DNA of 64,000 nucleotides from Streptomyces sp. NBRC 110035 (GCF_000829695.1 NZ_BBNN01000023.1:174194-238193); one strand, 5' to 3'; positions 53,405 to 62,425 are shown, counted from the stretch's first letter. The notes: generated by a model from the sequence alone, not told the origin. A program made the numbers and translations.

Positions 53405-53520
53405 AGCCGACCACAGGTCCCGGCACCGGTCCCCGGCCGGTACCGGTCTCCGGCGGACGCGGGTCTCCGGGCGGTACCGGTCCCCGACGGACACCGGTTT
53501 CCGGTCGGCACCGGGAAGGC
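53405..53520. repeat. GC-rich degenerate repeats of the CCGGTCTCCGG type
   Basis: Variants of CGGTACCGGTCTCCGG and GGTCCCGGCACCGG recur about six times. The core GGTCTCCGGCGG is shared with the array at 9100-9452, so both may belong to one dispersed intergenic repeat family. Confidence 0.5.
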
Positions 53521-53551
53521 CCCGGCCGAAGAAGACACTGGGAGTCGTGCG

Positions 53552-54436
53552 ATGACGCATGCACAAGAACGCAAACCGATCGTGGTCGGCATCGACCCCG
53601 ATCCCGGCAGACGCACGGCGCTCGCCTGGGCCGCCGACGAGGCGGACCGACGCCGTCTGCCCCTCCTGCTGGTCCTCGCGCAGAACGTACCGATCCCCGG
53701 GGACCGGCCGACGGGCGGACGACCGTCCTGGGAGGAGTGGAACGAAGCGCTGCACGCGACAGGGGACCGTGCCCTGTCGGAGGCGGTGACGTTCGTCAGG
53801 TCCCGGCGTCCGCAGGCGGAGGTCGCCGCGCTGCTGGCGGAGGGGCACCCGGCGTGGGTGCTGCGCGAGCAGGCGCAACACGCCACGGAGGTCGTGCTCG
53901 GGTCCTGGCATCTGAGTGCCCTCCAGGAGCTGCTGACCTCTGCCGCCGTCGCCCTGCCGCTCATCGCCCACGCGCCCTGCCCCGTGGTGGTCGTACCGGA
54001 GTCGGAGCACGTCACCCAGCAGCCGCCGTACTTCGTGGTCGGGGTCGACGGCAGCCCCCACTCCGCCGCCGCCGTCGACTTCGCGTTCGAGGAGGCCGCC
54101 CTGCGTGGCGCGGTCGTGCGGGCCCTGTACGTGTGGCACGCCCCGCTGCTCGGAGTCCTGGACGAGGACGCGGCCGTCCAGGAATGCCGTCGGATGCTGT
54201 CGGAGACGGTGGCCGGGCGTACCGCAGCCCACCCGGAGGTGGACCTGCGTCACGAGGTCGTGCGGGGCCACCCGGTACAGGTTCTCGCCAAGGCGTCCGA
54301 ACGCGCGCTCGGGCTGGTCGTGGGCACCCGCGGGCACGGCGGCTTCACCGGCATGCTGCTCGGCTCCGTCAGTCAGGGCGTACTCCACCACGCCCGCTGC
54401 CCGGTCATCACCGTCCCGTACCCGCACCACCGGTAG
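53552..54436 (+). CDS. Universal stress protein with two Usp domains
   Basis: 294 residues from ATG 53552. Domain 1 (about 8-148) begins KPIVVGIDPDPGRRTALAWA and ends PLIAHAPCPVVVVP; its ATP loop is degenerate (LGSWHLSALQELLTS). Domain 2 (about 158-290) begins YFVVGVDGSPHSAAAVDFAF and has the intact G-x2-G-x9-G-S loop (GTRGHGGFTGMLLGS). One ATP site is thus expected. The order Usp then phosphoribosyltransferase-hydrolase resembles dormancy (DosR-type) gene neighbourhoods of mycobacteria. Cytoplasmic; role in hypoxia or stress survival is inferred from the family. Confidence 0.93.
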   Translation: MTHAQERKPIVVGIDPDPGRRTALAWAADEADRRRLPLLLVLAQNVPIPGDRPTGGRPSWEEWNEALHATGDRALSEAVTFVRSRRPQAEVAALLAEGHPAWVLREQAQHATEVVLGSWHLSALQELLTSAAVALPLIAHAPCPVVVVPESEHVTQQPPYFVVGVDGSPHSAAAVDFAFEEAALRGAVVRALYVWHAPLLGVLDEDAAVQECRRMLSETVAGRTAAHPEVDLRHEVVRGHPVQVLAKASERALGLVVGTRGHGGFTGMLLGSVSQGVLHHARCPVITVPYPHHR

Positions 54437-54669
54437 GCCGCTCGGTCCCGCCCGGTCCACCGGAAGGAGAAGATCCCCACGCCGGAACGCGAAACGGCAG
54501 TCAGGTCCCGGTACCGGCGCAGGGGAACGCGCACCGGATGTCACCGGTCGACGCACCGGGGCACCGCGCGCCGTCATGGTGACGAGGTGCTCGCCCGTCA
54601 TCGGAGCGGCAGTGCGGCAGTGCGGCTGGGCCCGGGTCCCCGACCGTGACCGGGGCACGCGTGCAGGAT

Positions 54670-55998
54670 TCAGTGCGCCGCATGCGGGACCGGGGCCATG
54701 TGGTCGGTGAACCAGTCCCGGGCCAGATCGGTGACCTTCTCCAGCGCACCGGGTTCCTCGAAGAGGTGGGTCGCGCCGGGGACGACCTCGAGCCGGCTCT
54801 CGCAGCGCAGCCGGGCCCGTGCGTCGCGGTTGAGGTCGAGCACCGACCCGTCGTGGCCCCCGACGATCAGCAGCGTGGGCGCGTTCACCGCCGACAGCCG
54901 TGGCCCGGCCAGGTCGGGCCTGCCACCCCTGGAGACGACTGCGGCGATCCGCGCGCCGGGCTCGGCGGCCGCCCACAACGCGGCCGCCGCGCCGGTGCTC
55001 GCACCGAAGTAGCCGACAGCCGGCCCCTGGGCCTCCGGCCGACCGCGCAACCAGCCGGTGGCGTCCGCCAGCCGTCGGGCCAGCAGACCCGTGTCGAACA
55101 CGTTGGACCTGTCCTCCGCCTCCTCCTCGGTGAGCAGGTCGAACAGGAGAGTGCCGAGCCCGGCCCGGTTCAGCCCGAGCGCGACGAACCGGTTGCGCGG
55201 GCTGTGCCTGCTGCTGCCGCTGCCGTGCGCGAACAGCACCACCCCGGCCGCGCCCTCGGGCAACGTCAACTGCCCGCGCAGCACCGTCGCACCGGCCTGC
55301 ACGTCCACCTCCGGGTCCTCCGGCACCGCGTGACGCGGCTCGGCCCGGCGGGTGCTCGGCGGACGGGCCACGGCTTCTTCCAGACAGGCGACGACCTCGT
55401 CGTCGCCTGTCTGGAAGAAGCCGGAGTAGAACTGCCCGATCGCAGAGAAGTCCCACGGGGTGTGCGGGCACACCAGTTCGTCGGCGTCACCTCCGAGCCG
55501 CGAGGCCCAGTCGTGCGGTGCCACAGGGACGGCGAGCACGATCCGTGCCGCTCCCCTGGCACGGGCGATCCGGCAGGCCGCACGCGCCGTCGACCCCGTG
55601 GCCACCCCGTCGTCGACCACCACCACCGTGCGGCCCTCCGTGCCCACCGGTTCCCGCCCTCCCCGGTAGCGCCGGGCGCGGTTCTCCAGCACTTCCCCCT
55701 CACGGGCCTCGACCCGGGTCAGCTCGTCCGGGGCGACCCGCGCGGTGCGCACCACGTCATCGTTGATCACCCGCACGCCGCCCTCGCCGATCGCCCCCAT
55801 CCCCAGCTCCGGCTGGAACGGCACCCCCAGCTTGCGCACCAGGCAGACGTCGAGTGGCGCGCCGAGCGCCTCCGCGACCTCCGCGGCGACCGGCACCCCT
55901 CCACGGGGCAGCCCCAGCACCACCACCTCGGTCCCCTTCAGATGTCCCAGCCGGGCGGCCAGCTGCCGACCGGCGTCACGACGATCCCTGAAGAACAC
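54670..55998 (-). CDS. Phosphoribosyltransferase-dienelactone hydrolase fusion
   Basis: 442 residues, ATG 55998. The N-terminal phosphoribosyltransferase domain (about 1-215) has LPRGGVPVAAEVA and the PRPP loop VVVVDDGVATGSTARAA. The C-terminal alpha/beta hydrolase (about 230-435) has HGSGSSRHSPRN, nucleophile GYFGASTGAAAA (G-A-S-T-G), Asp in GGHDGSVLD and His in GATHLFEE, so its triad is complete. The same fusion occurs in mycobacterial Rv0571c, a dormancy-regulon member. It converges on the Usp gene. The domain linker is encoded by a perfect 25-bp inverted repeat (55371-55423). Substrates unknown. Confidence 0.9.
   Translation of the reverse strand: MFFRDRRDAGRQLAARLGHLKGTEVVVLGLPRGGVPVAAEVAEALGAPLDVCLVRKLGVPFQPELGMGAIGEGGVRVINDDVVRTARVAPDELTRVEAREGEVLENRARRYRGGREPVGTEGRTVVVVDDGVATGSTARAACRIARARGAARIVLAVPVAPHDWASRLGGDADELVCPHTPWDFSAIGQFYSGFFQTGDDEVVACLEEAVARPPSTRRAEPRHAVPEDPEVDVQAGATVLRGQLTLPEGAAGVVLFAHGSGSSRHSPRNRFVALGLNRAGLGTLLFDLLTEEEAEDRSNVFDTGLLARRLADATGWLRGRPEAQGPAVGYFGASTGAAAALWAAAEPGARIAAVVSRGGRPDLAGPRLSAVNAPTLLIVGGHDGSVLDLNRDARARLRCESRLEVVPGATHLFEEPGALEKVTDLARDWFTDHMAPVPHAAH
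55371..55423. repeat. Perfect 25-bp inverted repeat inside the fusion gene
   Basis: Left arm 55371-55395 (starts CGGCTTCTTCCAGACAGG), three-base spacer CTC, right arm 55399-55423, exact complement with no mismatch. On the minus strand it encodes GFFQTGDDEVVACLEEA in the linker between the two domains. The mRNA would form a very stable hairpin in mid-gene. Confidence 0.95.
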
Positions 55999-56682
55999 GA
56001 CCCGACCTCCTCGTCCCGCGGGAACACGGCGGGCGACACACGCCTCATACCTCCATCCTCACTCGCACAGCGAACACCTGCGCATCACCTGCGACCCGCT
56101 CCGGCCCGGCCGCCGACGGCGACCGAAGGGGTGTTCCTCCCGCCGGCCCGCAGTGGACTCCGCCGGCACCCGCCGCACCTCGTTCCTCGCATCCTCCGAA
56201 GCCGGATCGCGGAGGTGGGCGGCTGCCGGACCGGGACCGCGACCGGACGGGCCTCGCGGAAGACGGATCGAGACGGCCGGCCCCGCGGGGGGCCGGGCCA
56301 CGGGCCGGCCGTGCTCCAGGGGGTGGCGGGGCCCGGATCTCCGCCGGGGCAGTGCGTGCGGCACGAGGTGATCATGAAGCGCTCGCCACCGTGACGGCGA
56401 CAGGGGCCGCCGCCGGGTGTCCGCACGCGGGCCCAGTCGCCCCGCAGGCACCGCGGTGCCCGTCCTCGGCCGTCCGAAAGGTGCCGCGGGAACCGGTGCC
56501 GTACCACCCGCGGTCAGCACCGTCTCCGCGCCGCGGTGACGAGCCGCCCCTGTGGACGAGCCGCCCCTGGACGAGACAGGTCATGGGGGAGTGCCGGCGG
56601 GGCGCGGTTGCAGGCCGGGTGGCGCGGCGGCACCTGGCCGCCGCGCCGTAGGAGCGGTGTTTCCCCGGGTCGTTCTCGGGGG
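55999..56682. other. Intergenic region without supported gene
   Basis: 684 bases between the fusion gene and the deacetylase stop. Open frames here look like GC shadows. A tandem GACGAGCCGCCCCT repeat occurs at about 56537-56570. No clear terminator for the deacetylase was found; the promoter of the fusion gene lies at about 56000-56100. Confidence 0.4.
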
Positions 56683-57675
56683 TCAGTTCGCGCTGCAGGA
56701 GACCGTCGGCCAGGTCCGGTTGCCGTTGTGCTGGATGGTGACGCCCCAGTTGTTGCCGTTGCCGTTGCCGTTGCCGTTGGGCCGGGCGGTCAGTACCTGG
56801 GAGCTGGGGTAGGTGGCGCTGACGTTCCAGGTGGAGAGGACTTTCGCGGGGGAGGGGACGTTCATCGTCGCGGTCCAGTTGCTGGAGCCGGTGACCGAGA
56901 CGTCGAGGTTGTACCGGTCGCCCCACTGCTGGCCCGCGGACAGGGTCACACTGCATCCGCCGCCACCACCACCGTCGGAGCCACCGCCGTCGGGTGCCAC
57001 GGCGCGGCCGGTCTGCGGCGAGATCATTCCGGCGCACAGGCCACGGCCGGCCAGCCCCTGCGCGATCCGCGGAATCGCGGCGAGCGGGTTGGCGGACCAG
57101 TCGTGCATGAGCATGATCTGACCGTTGGTGAGCCGGGCGGCGGCCTGCACGATCGCATCGGTACTGGCGCCGTTCCAGTCCTGCGAGTCGACGTCCCAGA
57201 TGATCTCGGTCAGACCGTACCTGGCCGCGACCGACTTCACCGTCGAGTTGGTCTCGCCGTACGGCGGACGGAACAGTTTCGGGGTGCCGCCGCCCGCGTT
57301 CGCGATGGCCTGCTGGGTCCGGGAGATCTCCGAGTCGACCTGAGCCTGGCTCTGCTGAGTCAGGTGCGGGTGGGTGTAGCTGTGGCTGCCGACCCGCATG
57401 CCGGCATCGACCTGGGCCCGGACCTGCGCCGGGTTGGCTGCGGCGTACTGGCCCTGGTTGAACATCGTGGCCCGCAGTCCGTTCTGCTTGAGCGCGTTGA
57501 GCAGGTTCGGCGTGCTGCCGGACGGTCCGTCGTCGAAGGTGAGCCCGACGTACCCGTTGCAGGCCGCGGCCCGGGCCGGGGCGGCGTTGACGGTGAGGGT
57601 GCTCGCGGCGGCCAGCGCGACGACGGCCAGCCGCGTGACCAGGGAGCGTATCGAGAGATGTGGTCCGGTTCTCAT
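56683..57675 (-). CDS. Secreted polysaccharide deacetylase with C-terminal CBM2
   Basis: 330 residues from ATG 57675. A signal peptide (cut near residue 36, APARA-A) precedes a NodB-type domain: TFDDGPSG (46-53), HSYTHPHL (metal His pair), [18 protein letters not shown] and LMHDW. A Gly/Ser linker ([13 protein letters not shown]) leads to a family-2 carbohydrate-binding module ([38 protein letters not shown]). The C-terminus has a GNGNGNGN run and WPTVSCSAN. It should remove acetyl groups from chitin or xylan outside the cell; the substrate is not decided. All five NodB motifs are present. Confidence 0.93.
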   Translation of the reverse strand: MRTGPHLSIRSLVTRLAVVALAAASTLTVNAAPARAAACNGYVGLTFDDGPSGSTPNLLNALKQNGLRATMFNQGQYAAANPAQVRAQVDAGMRVGSHSYTHPHLTQQSQAQVDSEISRTQQAIANAGGGTPKLFRPPYGETNSTVKSVAARYGLTEIIWDVDSQDWNGASTDAIVQAAARLTNGQIMLMHDWSANPLAAIPRIAQGLAGRGLCAGMISPQTGRAVAPDGGGSDGGGGGGCSVTLSAGQQWGDRYNLDVSVTGSSNWTATMNVPSPAKVLSTWNVSATYPSSQVLTARPNGNGNGNGNNWGVTIQHNGNRTWPTVSCSAN

Positions 57676-57705
57676 ACGGAGTGGTTCTCCTCCGGCATCG
57701 TGGGT

Positions 57706-57756
57706 TCGGGGGTCGGTTCGCGCTGCAGGAGACCGTCGGCCGGATCCGGTTGCCGT
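57706..57756 (-). pseudogene. Duplicated CBM2 C-terminal tail upstream of the deacetylase
   Basis: These 51 bases match 56676-56726, the 3' end of the deacetylase gene, at 48 positions. On the minus strand they read [16 protein letters not shown] against the genuine [17 protein letters not shown]; the stop is mutated to TCG in plus-strand view. The two copies flank the deacetylase as direct repeats, about 1030 bases apart. It is most simply the last remnant of a second CBM2 protein gene. Confidence 0.8.
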
Positions 57757-58787
57757 GCAGGTGACGGCGACCGCTCGTGCGTTGCGCGACGCGGCCGGAC
57801 CTGGCCGGTCGGGGAAGTGTTCGACGACCGGAGGACCGGGGCATGGTGGCGACCCGGCTCGACAGTGAGGGAACGCTGTCGATGGCGAACAGTTTTGATG
57901 TGAACCCGTCAACTGTCAACAGTTTCGGTACTGATCCCAAAACATTCGCTCACGACGGACGCTACGGGCGTGCGTTTGGCCTGTTCCAGCTCGCGTATGC
58001 CGACCGGTTCGAAATCGATCACTTGAATCCATCGGATTCTGGACCGAGATGAGAGATCAAAACTACGAATGTTTCGACATTCTTTACGATCTGCGGCGCG
58101 AGGTGGAGGTCGGGGGCGGGCGTGCTCATCGGCGGCCCGTCATCGCGGACGCAGGCCAGGTGTCCACGGTCGCCGGCCTGTTTGGGTCGAGCCGGGCCAG
58201 GGCGAGGCCGCGCGACGAGCTCGCCCCCTCGTCGGTGCTCATCGGTGGCGAACGCGCAGGGGGTGCGGGGCCCCTCCCGGCCGGCGGCTCGGCCGGTGGG
58301 CGGAGCCGTCGTGTCCATGACTCCGGCGCCGCCCGGCGGCATGACCGGGCGTGGCGCGAACGGCTCTCGGCGTACGGGGCCGCTCGCCGAGGGTGCCGAG
58401 GGTGACGGGAGGTGACGGGGGGTGACGGGAGGCATGCCTCGGGCGTGTGGGGGAGTCGCGCTTGCCCCTCTCGCAGGGAGTGCTGTACGTGGTGTGTGCG
58501 GGCAGTCCGGTCCCTCGGTGGGCGGACCTCGCGGAATTGAGGGTGCGGGCGGAACCGAAGGTGCGGGCGGGGCGGGCCGTGCCGCGGTGAGGGCAGCGCG
58601 GCGGTGAGGACGCCGGTGAGAGGTGTGTCAGGGCTCCTGATGTGCAGGTGGAGTTCACCGTATGGATCCGATCCGGCAACCAAGCCCTCCACGGAGATCG
58701 GCACGGTGTGCCCAGCCCCGTCAGGTCGAGCACCGGTTCGGGGGCCGGTATCCGCTGCCGAGCCGCTGTCAGGAGCCCGCCGTCACG
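57757..58787. other. Long intergenic region with AT-rich control segment
   Basis: 1031 bases, no gene supported. Bases 57880-58090 are clearly AT-richer than the chromosome around them and contain GAATGT, TTCG, ACATTC (58067-58082), a perfect 6-bp inverted repeat, and TCAACTGTCAACAG. This is probably the control region of the deacetylase or the acquired junction of the CBM2 duplication. Bases 58400-58440 have GGTGACGG tandem copies. The acyltransferase promoter should be near 58650-58770. Confidence 0.45.
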
Positions 58788-59942
58788 ATGGACAAGCCAC
58801 TCCCGAGACGTGCCACCACGGTCTCCACCGACCGCGCCGGCGGGGCGGAGCGGACCAGGAATCCGTGGTGGGACAACACCCGGTTCCTCTCCGCCCTGCT
58901 GATCGTGATTCTGCACACCGGCGGCAGCATCCTGGCGCGGGAAGACGTGCTGCACTCCTTCCACATCGCCACCTGGGCCTTCCGGGTACCCGCCTTCGTC
59001 ATGCTGGCCGGCGTGTTCAGCAACGCGGGTCCGCTCGGCCCCCGTTCCCTGCGCACCCTGCTGCAGAGCATCGTGCTGCCCGCCCTCGTGTTCAGCCTGC
59101 TCTACTCGCTGGAGAAGTACTGGCTGGGCAACGAGTTCACCGTGCACGTCGCCCAACTTCCTTGGACCCTGTGGTTCCTGATGTCCCTCTTCTTCTGGAG
59201 GCTGCTCCTGCCGCTGGTGGTCCAGCTACGTCACCCCCTGCTCGTCACCACGGGCGTCGCCCTCGCCGTGGGGTACGTCGAGGAGTTCGGGCTGGCCTTC
59301 TCGGCGAGCCGCACGCTCGTCTACCTTCCGCTGTTCTATCTCGGCTGGCGGATCGGCCAGGGCTTCCTGAGCACCTGGTTCACCAGCCGCTGGAGCCTGT
59401 TCGTGGCGGTCGCCGGGATCCTTGCCTCCTGCACCGTGGGAGGGCTGTGGCACAGGGACATCAAGGGCAACTGGCTTTCCACGCGACATCCTTACTCCGT
59501 CGCCGACCCGCTGGGCCTGGAATGGGCCTGGGTCATCCGGCTGCTGGTGCTGGCATCGGCCGCGGCCCTGGTGCTCTGTCTGCTGCGGCTGATGCCCCGG
59601 CGGCGGCTGCCGCTGATCACCACGTTGGGCGCCGGCGGGTTCACGATCTACCTCCTGCACCCGCTGGTCATCTTGCCGGTCCGGGAACTGGGCTGGATAT
59701 CACGGGTGAACACCCCGGTCGAGATCGTCGGTCTGGTGCTGTGCGCGGTTCTGCTGACGGTGGTGCTCGGGTCCCCGCCGGTGCGTCACCTGGTCCGTCC
59801 GCTGACCCGGCCGTCCACCGGCTGGCTGTTCGCCCCCGTCACCCCCGTCACCCCCACCGCCCCTGACGCCCCCGGACCGCAGCAGCCGGAGCGGGTACCT
59901 GCCCACGTACCACCCGTACCGGAGCCCGCGCGCACCCCGTAG
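58788..59942 (+). CDS. Acyltransferase-3-family membrane protein
   Basis: 384 residues from ATG 58788 (AGGAG upstream). About ten membrane helices. The N-terminal RNPWWDNTRFLSALLIVILH with the family His after the first helix, and YLLHPLVILPVREL near the end, fit acyltransferase 3 / fucose-4-O-acetylase-like proteins that transfer acetyl groups to extracellular sugars. The cytoplasmic tail (about 350-384) is Pro-rich (TPVTPTAPDAPGPQQPERVP). Acceptor unknown; proximity to a secreted deacetylase may be coincidence. Confidence 0.88.
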   Translation: MDKPLPRRATTVSTDRAGGAERTRNPWWDNTRFLSALLIVILHTGGSILAREDVLHSFHIATWAFRVPAFVMLAGVFSNAGPLGPRSLRTLLQSIVLPALVFSLLYSLEKYWLGNEFTVHVAQLPWTLWFLMSLFFWRLLLPLVVQLRHPLLVTTGVALAVGYVEEFGLAFSASRTLVYLPLFYLGWRIGQGFLSTWFTSRWSLFVAVAGILASCTVGGLWHRDIKGNWLSTRHPYSVADPLGLEWAWVIRLLVLASAAALVLCLLRLMPRRRLPLITTLGAGGFTIYLLHPLVILPVRELGWISRVNTPVEIVGLVLCAVLLTVVLGSPPVRHLVRPLTRPSTGWLFAPVTPVTPTAPDAPGPQQPERVPAHVPPVPEPARTP

Positions 59943-60768
59943 TCCTCCGCGGCGGGCTCCTCGTCACTCCTCGCACGTGGCCCCCTGCCGGCGATCGCCC
60001 GCCGCGGCACCCGGCACGGCGCCTGCGGTACCCACCGCTGGACGACCGAGCGAACCTCCGCCCGGCTGCACGGCTTCTGACGCCTGCGGATCCGCCGGGA
60101 ACGACGAGCCGCCCTCCACGAGGCCCTCCTCGAGTTCGCCTGCTGCCCGGACCCGCACCGCCAGGTGCTGTCCATCACCCGACCCGCACCCGTCTCACTC
60201 AGAAGTCGGAAGGCGGGGCCCGACAGACCGGCCGCACGCACCGCGACGGCCTGGCGTCCGCACCCGGCCGGGACCAGAGCACCTCTGCGCGCGCCGCCCA
60301 GGCCGAGCCGCGGGCGGACGCCGGCTCCAAGCCGTCCGGAAACCACACCGCCTCCGCCCCTCTGCTTCCGGTGAATCGGCCCCACAGGCACCAGACCATG
60401 CTGGATAAGGGCGTCACCCCTCGTCCCGGGCCGACCGGGGCCACTGACCGGCCCTACGCCGCAGGAACCGATCACGTCTCCTTGGCGGCGATCAGCGGCG
60501 CACGGCACCGGTTCACCTGCTCCCTCCCGGAAGGCCTCCTCCCTTGCGTCACCTGCAGGGGCTGACCAGCGACCTCATCGCGCCGGCCCTTTGTCCTCCG
60601 ACTTGTACCTCCGGCACCGAACCCGGAGCGGTTCGCCCGGCACAGGGCTTGCGGACCCTGCCCGCCGTGCTGAACGCCTTCCCCCTGTGCGACTGCTCCG
60701 ACCGACCGACCGTCCGTCTCCTCCTGCTCGACGTAGAGTGGGAGCCCCGGCGGCAGAAGGGGGACGGC
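59943..60768. other. Intergenic region with possible gene remnant
   Basis: 826 bases. A plus-strand frame at 60080-60190 reads RIRRERRAALHEALLEFACC then PDPHRQVLSITRP, which looks protein-like but has no start or end that I can support and an unknown family. Otherwise no gene, repeat or hairpin was recognised. Bases 60700-60768 precede the DUF2236 gene and may hold its promoter. Confidence 0.35.
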
Positions 60769-61659
60769 GTGGTGAAGCGCTTCGAACGTCTGGAACAGAT
60801 CCGGGGGATGGACCCGTGCAAGGACGCCTCGGAGATCTACCGGCTCGCGTCGGCGTACGAGTTTCCGTGGGACTTCGCCCGGTCCCTCGAGCTCGCCCTG
60901 TACCGAACGTACGCCGTGCCCAGCATCGGCCGACTGCTCGCCGAGACGGCCGAGTTCACCGACCGGACCCAGAAGCGGTACGACGATACGGCCCTGCTCC
61001 TGGACGCCGTCGTCGAGCACGGCTTCGACAGCGAACAGGGCCGCACGGCGATCCGCCGCATCAACCAGATGCACCGCAGCTATGACATCAGCAACGACGA
61101 CATGCGGTACGTGCTCTGCACGTTCGTCGTGATGCCCAAACGGTGGATCGACGCCTACGGCTGGCGCAGGCTGTCGCGCCACGAAACCGTGGCCGGCGCC
61201 GTCCACTACCGCACACTGGGCCTGCGCATGGGCATCAAGGACATTCCCGGGACCTACGAGGAGTTCGAGCACTGTCTCGACACCTATGAGGCAGCCCATT
61301 TCGCCTGGGACGAGGACGCGCGGCGGGTCTCCGACGCCACGCTCGCCCTGATGGCCTCCTGGTATCCGCGCCCGCTGCACCCCCTGCTGCGCACCGCGAC
61401 GCTCGCACTGCTCGACGAACCGCTGCTGCGGGCCTTTCGCTACACCCCGCCGAGCGCCGCCACGCGCGCGTTCGTCCGCCACGCGGTACGGCTGCGCGGG
61501 CGCGCTGTCCGTCTGATGCCGCCACGGCGCGCCCCGCACCACGCGCGGCAGAACTGGGAGATCAAGGGCTACCCGAACGGCTACCGGCTGGACGAACTCG
61601 GCACCCGCCCGGTCCGCGGCTGCCCCGTCCCGCACGGGGAGCGGCCCGTCGCCGACTGA
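60769..61659 (+). CDS. Oxygenase MpaB / DUF2236 family protein
   Basis: 296 residues from GTG 60769 (AAGGGGG upstream; GTG 60772 equally possible). All-helical, with the family features FPWDFARSLELALYRTYAVP, then AETAEFTDRTQKRYDDTALL, INQMHRSYDISNDDMRYVLC TF, and WIDAYGWRRLSRHE. In MpaB/Lcp-like relatives conserved His and Arg bind heme b; the HRSYDIS and SRHE segments are candidates. Possible oxygenase; substrate unknown. It is monocistronic, followed by an aldo/keto reductase fragment. Confidence 0.85.
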   Translation: MVKRFERLEQIRGMDPCKDASEIYRLASAYEFPWDFARSLELALYRTYAVPSIGRLLAETAEFTDRTQKRYDDTALLLDAVVEHGFDSEQGRTAIRRINQMHRSYDISNDDMRYVLCTFVVMPKRWIDAYGWRRLSRHETVAGAVHYRTLGLRMGIKDIPGTYEEFEHCLDTYEAAHFAWDEDARRVSDATLALMASWYPRPLHPLLRTATLALLDEPLLRAFRYTPPSAATRAFVRHAVRLRGRAVRLMPPRRAPHHARQNWEIKGYPNGYRLDELGTRPVRGCPVPHGERPVAD

Positions 61660-61709
61660 GCCCGCTCACCACCGGGGCCGGCCTGCCGACGGGCGACGGC
61701 CCAGGCGAT

Positions 61710-61850
61710 GTGGGCTCCTTCCGTTCACGTCCGATCACCGCACGCGAGGACGCCCTGCGCCGGCTCGGCACCGACGACGCCGACCTGTTCCAGCCGCACG
61801 CCTCCGAGCGATGCGCCGAGCCCCATGGACCTGCTGCTCGGAAAGAGGCG
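61710..61850 (+). pseudogene. Aldo/keto reductase fragment
   Basis: About 30 codons read SRPITAREDALRRLGTDDAD LFQPHASE (in two parts), matching the segment of aldo/keto reductases around helix 3 and strand 4, which usually runs S-L-R-R-L-G-T-D-Y-I-D-L-Y-Q-x-H. There is no start, no catalytic Tyr and no remaining barrel; the frame then leaves the family. Gene remnant beside the integration scar. Confidence 0.55.
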
Positions 61851-61896
61851 CCCCGGTCGGGCGTGACCGCCCTCCCCGATGTCAGAAGCGGATGTC

Positions 61897-61931
61897 AAAG
61901 CCTCCGGGCCATGATCGGTCCGGGGGGCTTT
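61897..61931 (-). terminator. Terminator hairpin beside the tRNA-Arg remnant
   Basis: AAAGCCTCCGG and CCGGGGGGCTTT pair with one G-T and a short bulge around ATGATC. On the minus strand it follows the tRNA 3' half after 6 bases, where tRNA genes normally have their terminator, and ends in GGCTTTGACATC. Confidence 0.6.
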
Positions 61932-61936
61932 CGGCG

Positions 61937-61980
61937 GGTGCCCCGGCCGGATGCGAACCTGCGACACTCGCTTGAGGAGA
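61937..61980 (-). other. Degenerate 3' half of tRNA-Arg(CCU): probable attachment-site scar
   Basis: On the minus strand the 44 bases run from TCTCCTCAAGCGAG (anticodon loop with CCT, 3' side of the anticodon stem) through TGTCGCAGGTTCGCATCC (T arm) to GGCCGGGGCACC (acceptor end). Against the Streptomyces tRNA-Arg(CCU) sequence as I remember it there are about four substitutions and one missing G. The 5' half of the tRNA is absent, so this is not a functional gene. Halves of this extent are what integrative elements leave as attL or attR. Confidence 0.6.
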
Positions 61981-62071
61981 GGGATCGAATCCTTGCCGGG
62001 GGGTGCTCGACGCTGCTACCTGGCGCTGTTTCTCCTGGTCAGCGTCACGGCCGCTGAGTGCTCGATCCTGC

Positions 62072-62425
62072 TTATGACGGCCCGCGTCGGCCGGCGATCC
62101 GCTCGATGCGTACGCGGTCGAAGAGTGGATTGCCGTCGTCGTCGGTCGTGTTGGCGCACACGGTCATCTCGCGCAGCCCCGGCTCGAAATGGTGCCGCCA
62201 ACCGTGATTCCCCGGGGCCAGCAGGTCGTAGAGGCTGGTGAGGATCTCGTGCTCGATCTGGCCTTGGCCGAGGCGGTAGAAGCCGCTGCCTTCGAAGAAG
62301 TCGCCGCAGTCCACGATCAGGCTCTCGGCCCTGGCTGCGTGGAGATGGGCGAGCATCGGTGCGGGGGAGGCGAAGGCGGAGTGGACGTCCGTCGTGGCGA
62401 TGATCCGCCGTAACTGCCGGTTCAT
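62072..62425 (-). CDS. Metallophosphoesterase (5'-nucleotidase-like), C-terminally truncated
   Basis: 117 residues from ATG 62425, which overlaps the upstream TGA (62422-62425). The N-terminal calcineurin-like block is clear: IIATTDVHSAFASPAPM, LIVDCGDFFEGSGFYRLG and LLAPGNHGWRHHFEPG give the D-x-H, G-D and N-H metal ligands. Relatives need at least another 100-150 residues with the later His motifs; here the frame ends abruptly (IERIAGRRGPS-stop) about 90 bases from the tRNA scar. Probably truncated by the integration or a deletion at the island edge and inactive. Confidence 0.75.
   Translation of the reverse strand: MNRQLRRIIATTDVHSAFASPAPMLAHLHAARAESLIVDCGDFFEGSGFYRLGQGQIEHEILTSLYDLLAPGNHGWRHHFEPGLREMTVCANTTDDDGNPLFDRVRIERIAGRRGPS

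Noticed and set aside
53552..55998. A complete DosR-type dormancy regulon
   Set aside because: Only the Usp and fusion proteins resemble it; no DosR/DosS genes or DosR-box palindromes were recognised in the window.
61937..61980. Functional tRNA gene
   Set aside because: Only the 3' half is present and the T stem has a mismatch; no matching acceptor or D arm lies upstream.
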